From: Tuctoria greenei
Taxonomy: Eukaryota > Streptophyta > Magnoliopsida > Poales > Poaceae
Direction: 5' to 3'
NCBI GenBank assembly: GCA_036927565.1
Contig: JAYESD010000005.1
Coordinates: 89,320,301 to 89,384,300, forward strand
DNA length: 64,000 nucleotides
Positions 54,600 through 64,000 of this stretch are shown one piece after another (positions within the stretch are counted from its first letter, which is position 1; each line of letters opens with the position of its first letter). The notes beneath the pieces were generated by a model. The model worked only from the letters and a program-made list of their open reading frames with translations, was not told where the DNA came from and did no database searches. The translations under genes were made by a program, and so were the position numbers.

Positions 54600-56430
54600 A
54601 CAAATCTTATGAGTTAAAAACAAACGGATAGCAAAGCTCACTAGTGATTTGGCTAAGCGCTTGGGATGCAGCGGTCTGGGCCACCTCACCCGCCTCGACG
54701 GCAACCGCCCTCTCCCTAGCCGCCCTGGCAATGTCGGTCCGAGCAACCTCTGCTTCGGCTTGGGCCGCACGAGCTCTGCATGCGTCCGTGTCGCATCATC
54801 CCGAGCAGCCTCGGCCCCAGCACGAGCTGCCGCGAGCTCCGCCACGGACTCAGCAAGAACCACGACGAGCTCCGCCCGGCCTGAGCACGAGTCGCCACGA
54901 GCTGATCCGCGGCTTCAGCGCGAGCCTGCACGAGCTCCTCGCAGGCGACTCGTGTGATCCGCGGCTTCAGCGCCAGCCCGCACGAGGTCCTCGCACGCTG
55001 CCGACAATTCGGATCCGCAGGCGCAGGCCTGCACGAGTTCCTCACGCGCCTTCTCCAGCTTAGCCTCCACGAGGCATTGATGGTCCATGGCGTGATGAAG
55101 GCACCGCAACTGTTCGACATCCCGCTGCATCAGCCTTGTGAAAAAGGTGAGTTCAGGACCCCACAAGAAAGAGATTGGAGGAACAATTGCGACGAAAGTG
55201 ACAAAAAAAGACTTACACGACCACTGGGAACCGTCCACTTGAGCCGTTGGAACGCGTTAAGAACGCGATCGCACCCGACCTCAAGGCTCACCCGAGCGTT
55301 AACGAGTTGGGATCAGGAAGGCGAAGTCCTCATGGACACGCTCCCACTCGACGCGCTCCGCAACACCGTCGGGGTCGGACGCGGCCTCATTGCCCGCTGA
55401 CGCCTCGGGCCACTACAGCGCCAACGCTGGCGCATGACCATCAGGACCAGGGCCTCAGGAGTGAAGCTCGAGCCTGAGCACTGATTGGATTCCATCGCAG
55501 GCACCCTAACCACTGGCACTAGAACGACCCCCGAGGGTGCCACTAGGGAGCTCACTCCTGCAACCAGAAGGAGGGTCTCCTCCGACGACGACCCTCACGT
55601 CGATCACTCTACCCTCAAAGGTAGGGTGCGCTGGTGACTCCACACTACCTGGCATCGCCGCAACCGCTCCGACAGTGGGCGGCGGCGACGCTGAGGTGAC
55701 CAACGTCTCAACGACCTCACCCATGGCAAGTCGAGCAGGCACCACGTCTGACAGAACAGACGGCGATGGGGGCAACTGCTCCTCCGCCATTGTCACCTAT
55801 GAAGGCGGGGGGTCGTCTCCGCTGGGCCCCTGGCAACAACTCCAAAGTACATAACTCCTACGCCATGAAACCCGTAAGAAATCGTACAAGTTTTGTTTTA
55901 TGAACGAAAACTAAAAATGAAGGACACTCACTTCGACGAGCAGCGAAAGATAGATCCCGCCGTGCCACTAGACCCTTCCTGGACCACGGCCATTGGGGGA
56001 CCACTGGAGTGGCGGGCGAGCCGACCACAGTCGAAAGGGGACCAGCCTGGCTCCCGAGCGCTGGGCCAACACCAGCTGGGGAGGGGTCAAGGCCCCTAAG
56101 CGACCTGCGGTTGGCTCATCTGCGAAAGGGAGGGCACACTAAATGCATGCCCTCTCCTTTTTCGAGCTTGATCAGTGATGGGACCCGCTGCCCGCTTTTG
56201 ACCAGCAACGCCTGCCTGTGACTTCAAACAGTCCGTGTCGGAGTCGTCCGAGCCGAGCAATCCCGACGTCTCGCGGAAGGATTTGTCGGCCGCCCTAGCA
56301 CCTTGCACTGCCCTTAGGTGCTTCTATCGACGAGCCCTGCGCTCGTCCTTCTTCCACTCCTCCATCACGACATGAGCGGCCCTAACCGCCCTCTCCTATT
56401 TGCCTTCTGAAAGCTTCCTAAGGCACACCA
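54600..56430 (-). pseudogene. minus-strand coiled-coil ORF of gypsy-transposon type (degenerate)
   Basis: The minus strand encodes long Ala/Glu/Arg-rich helical stretches: LEKAREELVQACACGSELSA, then repeated ELVRAGAEAAD-like units (54715-55080), preceded by FLWGPELTFFTRLMQRDVEQL. This resembles the extra coiled-coil protein found in some grass Ty3/gypsy elements. Frames change repeatedly. It lies between a copia LTR and a copia pol on the other strand, so it belongs to a separate insertion. No LTR of its own is recognised. Confidence 0.4.
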
Positions 56431-56504
56431 TCCGACCAAGCCCCCGAGCGGAAGGCCGACCCATAGCCAAGGAAGTGGTCAGGACCCAGCATCCCCCATG
56501 AACG

Positions 56505-58642
56505 TTGATACCCGCCAGCTGCGCCACGCATGGCCCCGACGCCACTAGCTGTGCCACGCGCGGCCCCGGTGTGCTCAACGCCTCTGGCTGCTCCTTGCAC
56601 CATCCCGACATTGCCCGTTGCACCACGCGCTACCCCAGCGTCCTCGACGTCAACCGCTATGCCGAGTGCGGCCACGGCGTCACCGACGCCGCCCGCTGCA
56701 CCACGCGCGGCCCCAACGTCCCCTGCTGCGCCACGCATGGCACTGGCGTCCTCGACGTCGTCTGCTGCACCAGGCGCGACACCGGCGTCCACGACCCTCC
56801 CAGCTGCGCCACGCGTGGTGCCGACGTCCCCTGCTGCGCCACGCGTGGTATCGGTGTCCCCGACGTCGCTTGCTGCACCAGGTGCGACACCGGCGTCCCC
56901 GACGTCGCCTGCTGCACCAGGCACGACACCGGCGCCCCCGACTTCGCCTGCTGCGTCGCGCGCGGCCCCTGCATCATGGTACGCCCATCCCACTCATGTC
57001 TATCAGCGACGAGCGTGGGTTTGTGTTCCGACTCCTTCTGCACCGAGCCTCTGGTGTACCACCCCCCACTACTCCACTGTGACCCTAGCCACGTTCACCC
57101 GATGGTGATTAGGCGTACCGTTGGGGTCCTCCGGCCGGTGGATCGATTCTCCAGGGTCATCCTCTCCTTGACGACCTCCCCACTGCCTGCCTCCTCACCC
57201 ATCTCGCCTATTCCCTCCTCTGTCCGTAGCGCCCTCATCGATCCTCACTGGCGTCGAGCTATGGAGGAGGAGTATGCGGCCCTGCTTGGGTATTTACGCA
57301 AAAGAGGAAGGCGGATGGGTCTCTGGAGAGGTACAAGGCCCGGTGGGTTCTTCGGGGCTTCACTCAGCGCCCCGGTGTCAACTACGATGAGACCTTCAAC
57401 CCGGTGGTGAAGCCTGTGACGGTTTGAACCATTCTGTCGCTGGCTCTGTTGCGTTCTTGGCCTGTCCACCATTTGGACGTCAAGAACGCCTTCTTCCATG
57501 GCACGCTAACGGAGACGGTGTATTACAGTCAGCCGATAGGGTTCGTTGATTCAGCTCAATTAAACATGGTCTGTCGGCTGAACAAGTCCCTGTACAGTCT
57601 GAAGCAGGCACCTCAGGCTTGGTACAGCCGGTTCGCCTCCTTCTTGGTCTCGCCCAGCTTCGTCGAGGCCAAGTCGGACACCTCGCTCTTCATTTACATG
57701 CGTGGGGGTGAATATTGTGTACCTCCTCCAGTACGTCGACGACATCGTTCTCACGCGTCCAGTCTGGTTCTTCTTCAGTGCACGATCTCCGCCCTGCAGC
57801 AGGAGTTCATGATGAAGGACCTATGCCAGCTTCACCACTTCCTAGGCGTTACGGTCGAGCACCACTCGGGTGGCCTGTTCCTCCACTAGCGCCAGTACTG
57901 CCTGGACATCCTCCAATGAGCGGGCATGGCTGATTGCAAGCCGTGCTCCACTCCGGTGGAGGTCTCCTCCGCCGACAACGCTCCTGTCGCTGACCCCACC
58001 ATTTACAGGAGTCTTGCAGGTGCTCTCCAGTACCTCACCTTCAGCAGGCCAGATATCTCCTACGCGGTTCAGCAGGTGTGCCTCCACATGCATGATCTGC
58101 AGGAGCCGCATCTCACCGCTGTGAAGTGGATCCTTCGGTACCTGCGCGGCACCCTCGACTACGGGCTCCTCATTCAGGGTGACTCAGCTTCTGAGCTGGT
58201 TGTCTACACTGAGGTTGACTGGGTTGGTTGCCCGGACACCTGTCGGTCCACCTCGGGTTACGCCATCTTCCTGGGCGGCAACCTCATCTCCTGGTCCTCG
58301 AAGCGGCATCCCGTGATGTCGCGCTTGAGTGCTGAGGCGGAGTACCACGCCGTAGCCAACGGTGTGGCTGAGGCCTCCTGGCTCCAACAGCTGCTTCAGG
58401 AGCTTCACTCCCCCGTCGCCCAGGGCACGTTGGTCTACTGTGACAAAGTCAGCCCCGTTCAACATCAGCGCACGAAGCATGAGGAGATCGACCTCCATTT
58501 TGTTCGTGAGCGGGTTGCATGTGGCGAGGTTCGTGTGCTCCACGTCCCGACGACATCACAGTTCGCCGACATCTTCACGAAGGGGCTTCCGTCGTCACTG
58601 TTCTCTGAGTTTCAGTCCAGTCTCAACATTTGTCATGGCTAG
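56505..58642 (+). pseudogene. copia pol, linker-RT-RNase H part (degenerate)
   Basis: The first 500 bases encode a Pro/Ala/Ser-rich repeat linker (PAAPRAAPTSPAAP type) that lies between integrase and RT in this family. RT follows: HPMVIRRTVGVLRPVDR, a deleted segment near 57290, then HLDVKNAFFHGTL, SLKQAPQAWYSRFA, and YVDDIVL in another frame near 57735. RNase H runs at 57926-58642: SRPDISYAVQQVCLHMHD, SAEAEYHAVANG, then TTSQFADIFTKGL and a TAG. No integrase or gag of this copy is visible, so it is truncated on the left. The same family occurs on the minus strand at 63.0-64.0 kb. Confidence 0.85.
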
Positions 58643-58656
58643 ATGTTGAGACTGCC

Positions 58657-58802
58657 GGGGGGGGGGGGGGGTTAGACAATGTATTAGGGGGTCAGGGGTA
58701 TTTTAGAACTTAGCCTAATAGGCTCCTTGGAGGACAAGTCTTGTACTCCTATATATTGTACCCTTGACAACCTTGGTTAATCTAATCTATCTATTTCCTC
58801 CA
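58657..58802 (+). repeat. G15 polypurine tract and short 3' LTR of the copia
   Basis: Fifteen G (58657-58671) follow ACTGCC. The LTR then starts at TTAGACAATGTATTAGG, the expected TG having decayed, with CTATATATTG as a promoter motif and an end near TTTCCTCCA. The partner LTR is not in the window. Confidence 0.55.
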
Positions 58803-59240
58803 ATAGTGAGTGATAGTGATGAAGGTTCGGGTGAGGATGATGGTGGACAAGAAAGTGATCCTACAATTACCGATGAGTTTGGCGATGGATATTGAGACAA
58901 ACTTGAGAGATGCGGGTGTTATCTAGTACTCTCTACTATCTATTAGTTATGTTGAACTTTTAGTCTATTATGTTGATTTTGTTGAACTACTTGCATTTGC
59001 TAAATTGCTACTTTTATCCTTATCTATTTGAGATTTGGGACTGTATTTTCCTACTTGCATTTGCTAAATTTCTACTTTTATCCTTGCCTTACACCTTATC
59101 GTTTAAAAGGTAAAAGGAGGTTTGTCGTCTTGCCGCCTTAATAACTATAGATACTAATTAGTTGAATTACTTTAAAATTTCTTAAAATCTATATTATCTT
59201 TGTATATTGTTCTGTAGCAAAGCACGGGCGGTCAGCTAGT
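58803..59240 (+). mobile_element. Helitron-like 3' terminus
   Basis: The sequence ends CTGTAGCAAAGCACGGGCGGTCAG in part, with a short hairpin (CTGT/ACGG, one G-T pair), then CTAG at 59237-59240 followed by T. A hairpin close to CTRR before a host T is the Helitron 3' signature. The 5' TC end was not identified, so the left limit is only the end of the copia LTR. The first part (58815-58895) has a short acidic frame ending FGDGY. Confidence 0.5.
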
Positions 59241-59519
59241 AAGCTCAAAAACTAGCAAAAAAGGGCCTAGTGACAAGTAGAATTTTATTTCATTGGAATG
59301 TGAAATTTAAATGTGTTTTGTACTTTTGATTCAATATTTCAATTTCCATATACAGAAGACCCACAAACATCAGGATGGCAAATTATCATCCGCAATCGAC
59401 TCAAAGCAGGTGCCATAATAGTGAAGTGTAGCACAATAACCACTATTGTTTAACAACCAACATAGTATCATAACACTATCCCTAACATTGAAGACATAGG
59501 GCTCCAATCAAAATAGCAT
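59241..59519. other. unclassified gap, no gene seen
   Basis: AT-rich sequence without recognised features between the Helitron-like end and the LINE fragment. Confidence 0.35.
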
Positions 59520-60936
59520 GACGCTCCCCCTCCCGCCTCCCCTCCCGATCCCCACCGCCACCACGACCACCGCACCCTGCCGCCCACCGGCGGAATGCTT
59601 CCTCAACTGAACCCCGGGCGTCCTGAGGCCGTCGCGGAGCCATGGATGGTGATCGCCCGACGCTCGACGTCAGCACCTGGAACTTCGCAACCAGGAAAGA
59701 CTTCCAAAGAAAGGTGTTGCATCTTCTCTCCTCCTCTGTTCACCGCCCCTCCTCCTCCACGGGAGATGCTTTCTTCATGCTAGCAGTCTTCAGACGGTTC
59801 ACCTTCCGGCTAACGGTGGAGTCAGTTGGCTGGGCGCCCAATGTCGCCCTTGGCGGCACCCCGCAAGGCTTCCATGTTTCCATGGCCTGGGACTGACACT
59901 TCCGGTTCGCGGTGGCCTCCCGCCACGTTGGTCAGATGGTTCGCTCCCTTAGCAGTGTGACTACTGCACACTTTGATGTCTACTTCTTTTCCTGGCATAA
60001 CGGGGGTCCAAACTGGATTAGGGACCTCCGCATTTGGCGGCAGGAAGAAGAAGATGCTCGGCATTCGGTCCCCCAGAAAAAATCTTATAATAAACTCAAA
60101 AAAGTTTCCTTCGTGATGCCTATCCGACAACCTTCCCCTATCGTTGCCCACGATCTAGGTCAAGGGCACCACCTCAACCACGCCCAGCCGACTCAGCAAC
60201 ATTGCATCAGGGTCGGCTCGCTATCCTGCCCATCCCCGACCACCATAGAGCATCGACCAATCATATTGTCATCCCTGTGAACAATGCCTTCCTCAAACTT
60301 TGACAGTCATTCTTCCCCAACGACCCAGTGCAGACCACGGGATGCCCGACCGCCGCTAACCACCGTACTCTGGTGAACTCTGCTGCCCCATCCATCCTCG
60401 AAAAGGGCCCACCCAAAATTTGAAATTTCGCCGACCAAAAGCAGACCCACATGACAGCTAGACTACCCGCCGCCAAATCCAAATCGGATGTAGGCCCCCC
60501 AAATATTCAAACTGGAGTGGTCAATGGACGGCCCCACACAACAGCAAACAACACAAGCAGTCCACACGGCATCCTGTATGCAAACAAGGCAACCGTCCGA
60601 GAGAAGGAACAAGCATTTACTACAAGAGTGGACTATCCACCCACCAACCACCTATAAAATCCGCCACATCGGGAGAATATCTCCACAATCAATAGTTTCA
60701 ATGGCAGACCCACGACGGAGACCAAGTTGACCCTTCCCAATGCAAACGCCGACCAATCTTCTCACACAGGACCCTCCATCGGGCACAACAACAGCTCCTT
60801 AATTCCTCACGATTGCTACTTTAGATGTTTCAGCCCGAATCATTTCGCTGCCTCCTGTCACGCATCAGCACGCTGTTTCCGCTGCCTGTTGCCAGGACAT
60901 CAAGCTGCCTTGTGCACTTCAACCTCCAGACGTGTC
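59520..60936 (+). pseudogene. LINE ORF1 fragment (second L1 family)
   Basis: FRRFTFRLTVESVGWAPNVA, then GGTPQGFHVSMAWD, a stop, then HFRFAVASRHVGQMVRSL and GGPNWIRDLRIWRQEEED match the N-terminal domain of ORF1 in grass L1 elements. At 60811-60912 two knuckles follow (CYFRCFSPNHFAASC, in which the spacing of the first cysteines is off, and CFRCLLPGHQAALC, a perfect C-x2-C-x4-H-x4-C). The sequence is interrupted by an LTR element at 60937 and no ORF2 follows. It differs from the LINE at 40-51 kb. Confidence 0.75.
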
Positions 60937-61138
60937 TGTTGAAGTGAATCATGTATTCTATAATTAACTAGAGATTGGGGTGTCTGGATCAGATACGATT
61001 GGTGTCCAAATATTTTAGGAAGAGTCTTAAAGAGTTTTGGGGGTGTTTTTATCTGTAAAGGGCCTTTATATACAGCTGTGTGCCCCCGGGCAGAATCAAG
61101 AAAATAAGAAAATAACTTTTGTATCCGGATTTCCAACA
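60937..61138 (+). repeat. 5' LTR of the small LTR element
   Basis: It begins TGTTGAAGTGAATCATG, contains TTTATATACAGCTGTGTGCC as promoter region and ends GGATTTCCAACA. It aligns with 62404-62624; the 3' copy has about 20 extra bases (GTTATTAGAGATAGAG) in the middle. Confidence 0.85.
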
Positions 61139-62169
61139 ATCGGTATCAAGAGTTAGATTATTTGTAGATCCTGTCTGCCCTCAGGAGAATGTGCTCCCGG
61201 GGGTGGCCACAAGTCGAGGAAGATGACGAAGGCATCCGCAGCATCCGGCGGACGAAGGCGGCAGTTGGGTCTGGCACGAGGGTTGGATCCGTCGGTGGGT
61301 GGCTCGATACGCGACGGCCCAAGGTGAAGCAGCGGCAGGGCGGTGGAAGGATTGCCGCACGACGGCAAGCGCGTTGCAGAGGCATCCGAATCTCGACGCG
61401 CGAAGGGACTATTGGGTGAGGCAGCTGGCGCGGATCAGCTTGACCGGGAGTCCGCGGAGCTGCTCATCCTGCTGAGCAGGGAGTCGATTGGAACTTGGCA
61501 GGAGTCGATCTAAGCAGCTGTCGGTGAAAAAATCGACGGCCCCGTGGACAGGAGCCGCTCGTGCGTGGGATAGCCGGCTGTAGAGCTGGGCGCAGAATCC
61601 TCGTGGCAAGCGCGGGATTCGGCGCTTGGGACTGCAGATGTTACGAAAGTTCGCTCAGCGAGAACCGGCGGCTACCGGGGTGCGGGTGGTGCGGCTGAGG
61701 AAGCAGGTGGGCAATGCATGCGAGATCGAGCGCGCAGGCGCTGAGTTGCGGGAGTCAACAGGCTGACGTTTGCTAGGTTGGATCCAGCGGGTGCGAGTCT
61801 TCCAGCCAGGTGGTGCTCTGTGAGGACACCTGAATCAGTAATGTGTGGACCTGGTTGCACGTTGATCAAAAGGAAAAGATTCCCTTAGTGACATGGGTGC
61901 TGCTTGGTCACGTGGTAGATGTAAAGACCGAGGAGGTGTTGGGCATGTTTTCCTGCACAAAGAAGAGAACGGTCACAGGTCTCAGCCAATGTTGCATGCA
62001 AGGAGAGAGAAAAGCTAGAAGTTTGATGACTTGGGTGTTGCTGTGTTGGCTGCGTACATGCAGTAGACACGTGTTCGGATTGGTGGCAGTTTTGTTTGGC
62101 TACGTGCACCAAAAAAATGTACCAGTTGAACCAAAGGAGAAGGTGATTGAGAAGAGGTTGAGTGCTTGG

Positions 62170-62345
62170 GATGATGTGTTCGTCCCACTCAAATTCATGC
62201 TCGGGATGATGTGTTCGTCTCAGGAGATGATATGTTCGTCTCGAAGATGATGTGTTCGTCCCAAAGTCGTACGGAATGATGTGATCATCCCAAGGGGTGA
62301 TGTGTTCGTCCCATGGTCATCCAAGATGATGTGTTCATCTTGGGG
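62170..62345. repeat. degenerate tandem motif GATGATGTGTTCGTC
   Basis: Seven or so imperfect copies occur near 62172, 62203, 62226, 62245, 62275, 62297 and 62326, spaced 20-30 bases, just before the 3' LTR of the small element. Some copies are followed by CCCA or CTCA. Confidence 0.75.
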
Positions 62346-62403
62346 GGTGTAGTGTGTCTACATCCTGAATTAGTGTGTCCTAGAAAACGTGATTAAGGGG
62401 GTG

Positions 62404-62624
62404 TGTTGAAGTTAATCACGTATTCTAGAATAAACTAGAGATTAGGGGGTGTCCAGATCGGATACGATTGGTTATTAGAGATAGAGTTAGAGTTTAAGTC
62501 CAAATATTTTAGGAAGAGTCCTAAAGAGTTTTGGAGCTGTTTTTATCTGTAAAGGGCGTTTATATACAGCTGTGTGCCCCCGGCTAGAATCAAGAAAATA
62601 ACTTTCGTATCCAAATTTTCAACT
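62404..62624 (+). repeat. 3' LTR of the small LTR element
   Basis: It begins TGTTGAAGTTAATCACG and runs through the same blocks as the 5' copy to AAATTTTCAACT, where ACA would be expected. The final bases touch the neighbouring copia LTR. Confidence 0.8.
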
Positions 62625-62625
62625 C

Positions 62626-62999
62626 TGTCCTGGTGTGGAAGCCCAAGTACACATAGCCGCCAAACTTAGCTCCTGCACGTCTACTGTGTACAGCACGGTG
62701 ACAGTAGAAAGGTCGAGCTGTACCGCACGAACAAATATGGAACCACGGCAGAATAACCTGGGTATACTGCCAGCCTCACACGTGCAACCGCAAAATCCAC
62801 CCGTGCAGAACACAACCCCACACCTTCCGCCTCCCTATTTAAGCCCACCTAGATCCACAGCACCGCAGCACAACACCACCCCCATTATTGTAAGGTGTAA
62901 AATGGGAATTAGGGTTTCCAATAGAGTGTCTAGAGTACATGTAGTCTCTAGGGCTAGATACATGGGCCTGGCCCAATAAACCCCACATACATAGTCCAA
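62626..62999 (-). repeat. 3' LTR of a minus-strand copia
   Basis: On the minus strand it begins TGTTGGACTATGTATG after a G25 tract and has GGCTTAAATAGGG as a likely promoter. It is taken to end at CACACCAGGACA (62626). The end is placed by TG/CA symmetry and is uncertain. Confidence 0.6.
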
Positions 63000-63009
63000 C
63001 ACCCCACCT

Positions 63010-63034
63010 CCCCCCCCCCCCCCCCCCCCCCCCC
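63010..63034 (-). repeat. homopolymer C run (G25 on the minus strand) at the PPT position
   Basis: Twenty-five C on the plus strand, between the pol end and the LTR. It takes the place of the polypurine tract of this copia. Confidence 0.9.
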
Positions 63035-64000
63035 GCAGTTGTGTTGAGACTGGATCGAAACTCAGAGAAAAATGACGAAGAGAGACCCTTCGTGAAGATG
63101 TCGGCAAACTGCGACGTCGTCGGGACGTGGAGAACCCAGACCTCGCCAAAGGCAACCCGCTCACGAACGAAGTGGAGGTCGATCCCCACATGCTTCGTGT
63201 GCTGATGTTGGACGGGGTTGGTGGAGAGGTAGACGATGCTGACGTTGTCGCAATAGACCAACGTGCCCCGAGCGACGGGCGAGTGGAGCTCCTGAAGCAG
63301 CTGCTGGAGCCAGGAGGCCTCAGCCACACCGTTGGCTACGACGCGGTACTCCGCCTCGGCACTCGAGCGCAACACCATGGGATGTCGCTTCGAGGACCAG
63401 GAGACGAGGTTGCCGGCCAGGAAGACAACATAACCGAAGGTGGACCGACGGGTACCCGGGCAACCCGCCCAGTTAGTGTCAGTGTAGATGACCAGATAAG
63501 AAGACGAATCACCCCGAAGGAGAAGGCCGTAGTCAAGGGTGCCGCGTAGGTACCGAAGGATCGCGATGAGATGCGGCTCCCGCGGATCATGCATGTGAAG
63601 GCACACCTGCTGAACCGCGTAGGAGATATTTGGCCCAGTGAAGGTGAGGTACTGGAGAGTACCTGCATGACTCCTGTAAGTGGTGGGGTCTGTGACAGGA
63701 GCACTGTCGGCGGAGGAGACCTTCGCCTGGGTGTCCACCGGAGTGGAGCACGACTTGCAATCAACCATGCCCGCTCGCTGGAGGATATCCAGGCAGTACT
63801 GTCACTGGTGGAGGAACAGGTCGCCAGCGTGGTGCTCGACTGTAATGCTCAGGAAGTGGTGAAGCTGGCCCAGGTCCTTCATCGCAAACTCCCGCTGCAG
63901 GGCGGAGATCGTGCGCTGAAGAAGAACTGCACTGGACGCCGTGAGGATGATGTCATCAACGTACAGGAGGAGGTACACAGTATCACCCTCTCGCCTGTAA
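63035..64000 (-). pseudogene. copia pol, RT-RNase H end (continues beyond window)
   Basis: Minus strand from the window edge: LLYVDDIILTASSAV, LQREFAMKDLGQLHHFL, a TGA at 63802-63804 inside the motif FLHQ-QYCLD, then RAGMVDCKSCSTPVDTQ, GPNISYAVQQVCLHMHD, SAEAEYRVVANGV, VYCDNVSIVYLSTNPVQHQ and TTSQFADIFTKGL. It is the same family as 57.1-58.6 kb and less damaged. The usual stop just before the polypurine tract is lacking: the frame runs through the G25 tract as Gly and on into the LTR to a stop at 62839. One nonsense codon is visible here. Confidence 0.88.

Larger units (their letters stand above)
60937..62624 (+). mobile_element. small non-coding LTR retrotransposon (copia-like)
   Basis: Two related LTRs (60937-61138 and 62404-62624) flank 1.27 kb without a recognisable protein. 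ATCGGTATCAAGAG after the 5' LTR is a primer-binding site of initiator-Met type. AAGGGGGTG before the 3' LTR is the polypurine tract. It interrupts a LINE ORF1. A target duplication cannot be confirmed because a second LTR element abuts the right end. Confidence 0.75.
62626..64000 (-). mobile_element. minus-strand copia element, 3' part
   Basis: Pol end, polypurine position and 3' LTR are in order. The rest of the element lies to the right of the window. It adjoins the small LTR element at 62.62 kb. Confidence 0.8.

Noticed and set aside
56418..57410. ORFs of 128-301 codons on both strands over 56.4-57.4 kb
   Set aside because: Only the frame with the Pro/Ala linker followed by copia RT makes sense. 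The Cys/His-rich plus frame and the Gly/Val/Ala-rich minus frame are other readings of the same repeat array.
62620..62630. GTGTC/CTGTC as target duplication of the small LTR element
   Set aside because: The right-hand TGTC is better explained as the end of the neighbouring minus-strand copia LTR, so the 4 of 5 match may be chance.

Overview
The window is repeat-dense intergenic DNA from a grass genome (Poaceae, probably panicoid; the lineage is inferred from the transposon families, not from a marker gene). I see no intact ordinary host gene. Almost all recognisable coding sequence belongs to transposable elements, many nested in one another. The recognised exceptions are a captured SUMO-conjugating-enzyme (SCE1/UBC9-like) gene fragment inside a CACTA-like transposon at about 45.5-46.2 kb, and two short spliced exons of unknown identity at 53.0-53.5 kb.

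Layout. 1-8.8 kb: the 3' part of a large SIRE/Maximus-type Ty1/copia element on the plus strand (end of gag, pol with two nonsense codons, an open env-position ORF, polypurine tracts, 3' LTR), followed by a degenerate related LTR piece. 9.4-13.6 kb: an Athila-like Ty3/gypsy remnant (integrase, PPT, LTR) whose LTR is split by a solo LTR of another SIRE-type family with a perfect 5-bp target duplication. 13.6-20.3 kb: minus-strand Tat-type Ty3/gypsy debris (gag plus LTR, then an internally deleted protease-RT-integrase) with an internally deleted hAT transposase remnant between the pieces. 20.3-22.2 kb: nothing firmly recognisable. 22.2-23.1 kb: a PIF/Harbinger (Tourist-like) element with a TAA target duplication. 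23.3-37.5 kb: a three-level nest in which hAT-like ends enclose a short-LTR copia, which encloses an 8.4-kb CACTA element; a Stowaway-like MITE lies in the outer hAT sequence. 37.5-38.4 kb: a minus-strand gypsy solo LTR with a perfect target duplication. 39.5 kb: a tRNA-derived SINE. 40.3-51.2 kb: an L1-type LINE with a target duplication, interrupted by a 4-kb CACTA-like element that carries the SCE1-like exons, a 0.68-kb direct duplication and two arrays of terminal repeats. 51.2-54.2 kb: mostly unclassified, with two host-like exons. 54.2-58.8 kb: a copia LTR, a minus-strand coiled-coil ORF of gypsy type, and a plus-strand copia pol. 59.2 kb: a Helitron-like 3' end. 59.5-62.6 kb: a LINE ORF1 fragment interrupted by a short non-coding copia-like element. 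62.6-64.0 kb: the 3' end of a second copia of the same family as the 57-kb copy, on the minus strand.

The elements do not work together as a pathway. They are successive insertions, and the nesting gives relative ages (CACTA younger than the copia it splits, and copia younger than the hAT; CACTA-like element younger than the LINE). The points most worth a second look are the captured SUMO E2 with intact intron boundaries, HPN motif and catalytic cysteine, and the repeated CGGA...TCCG palindromes found independently in the LTRs of two different SIRE-type families.
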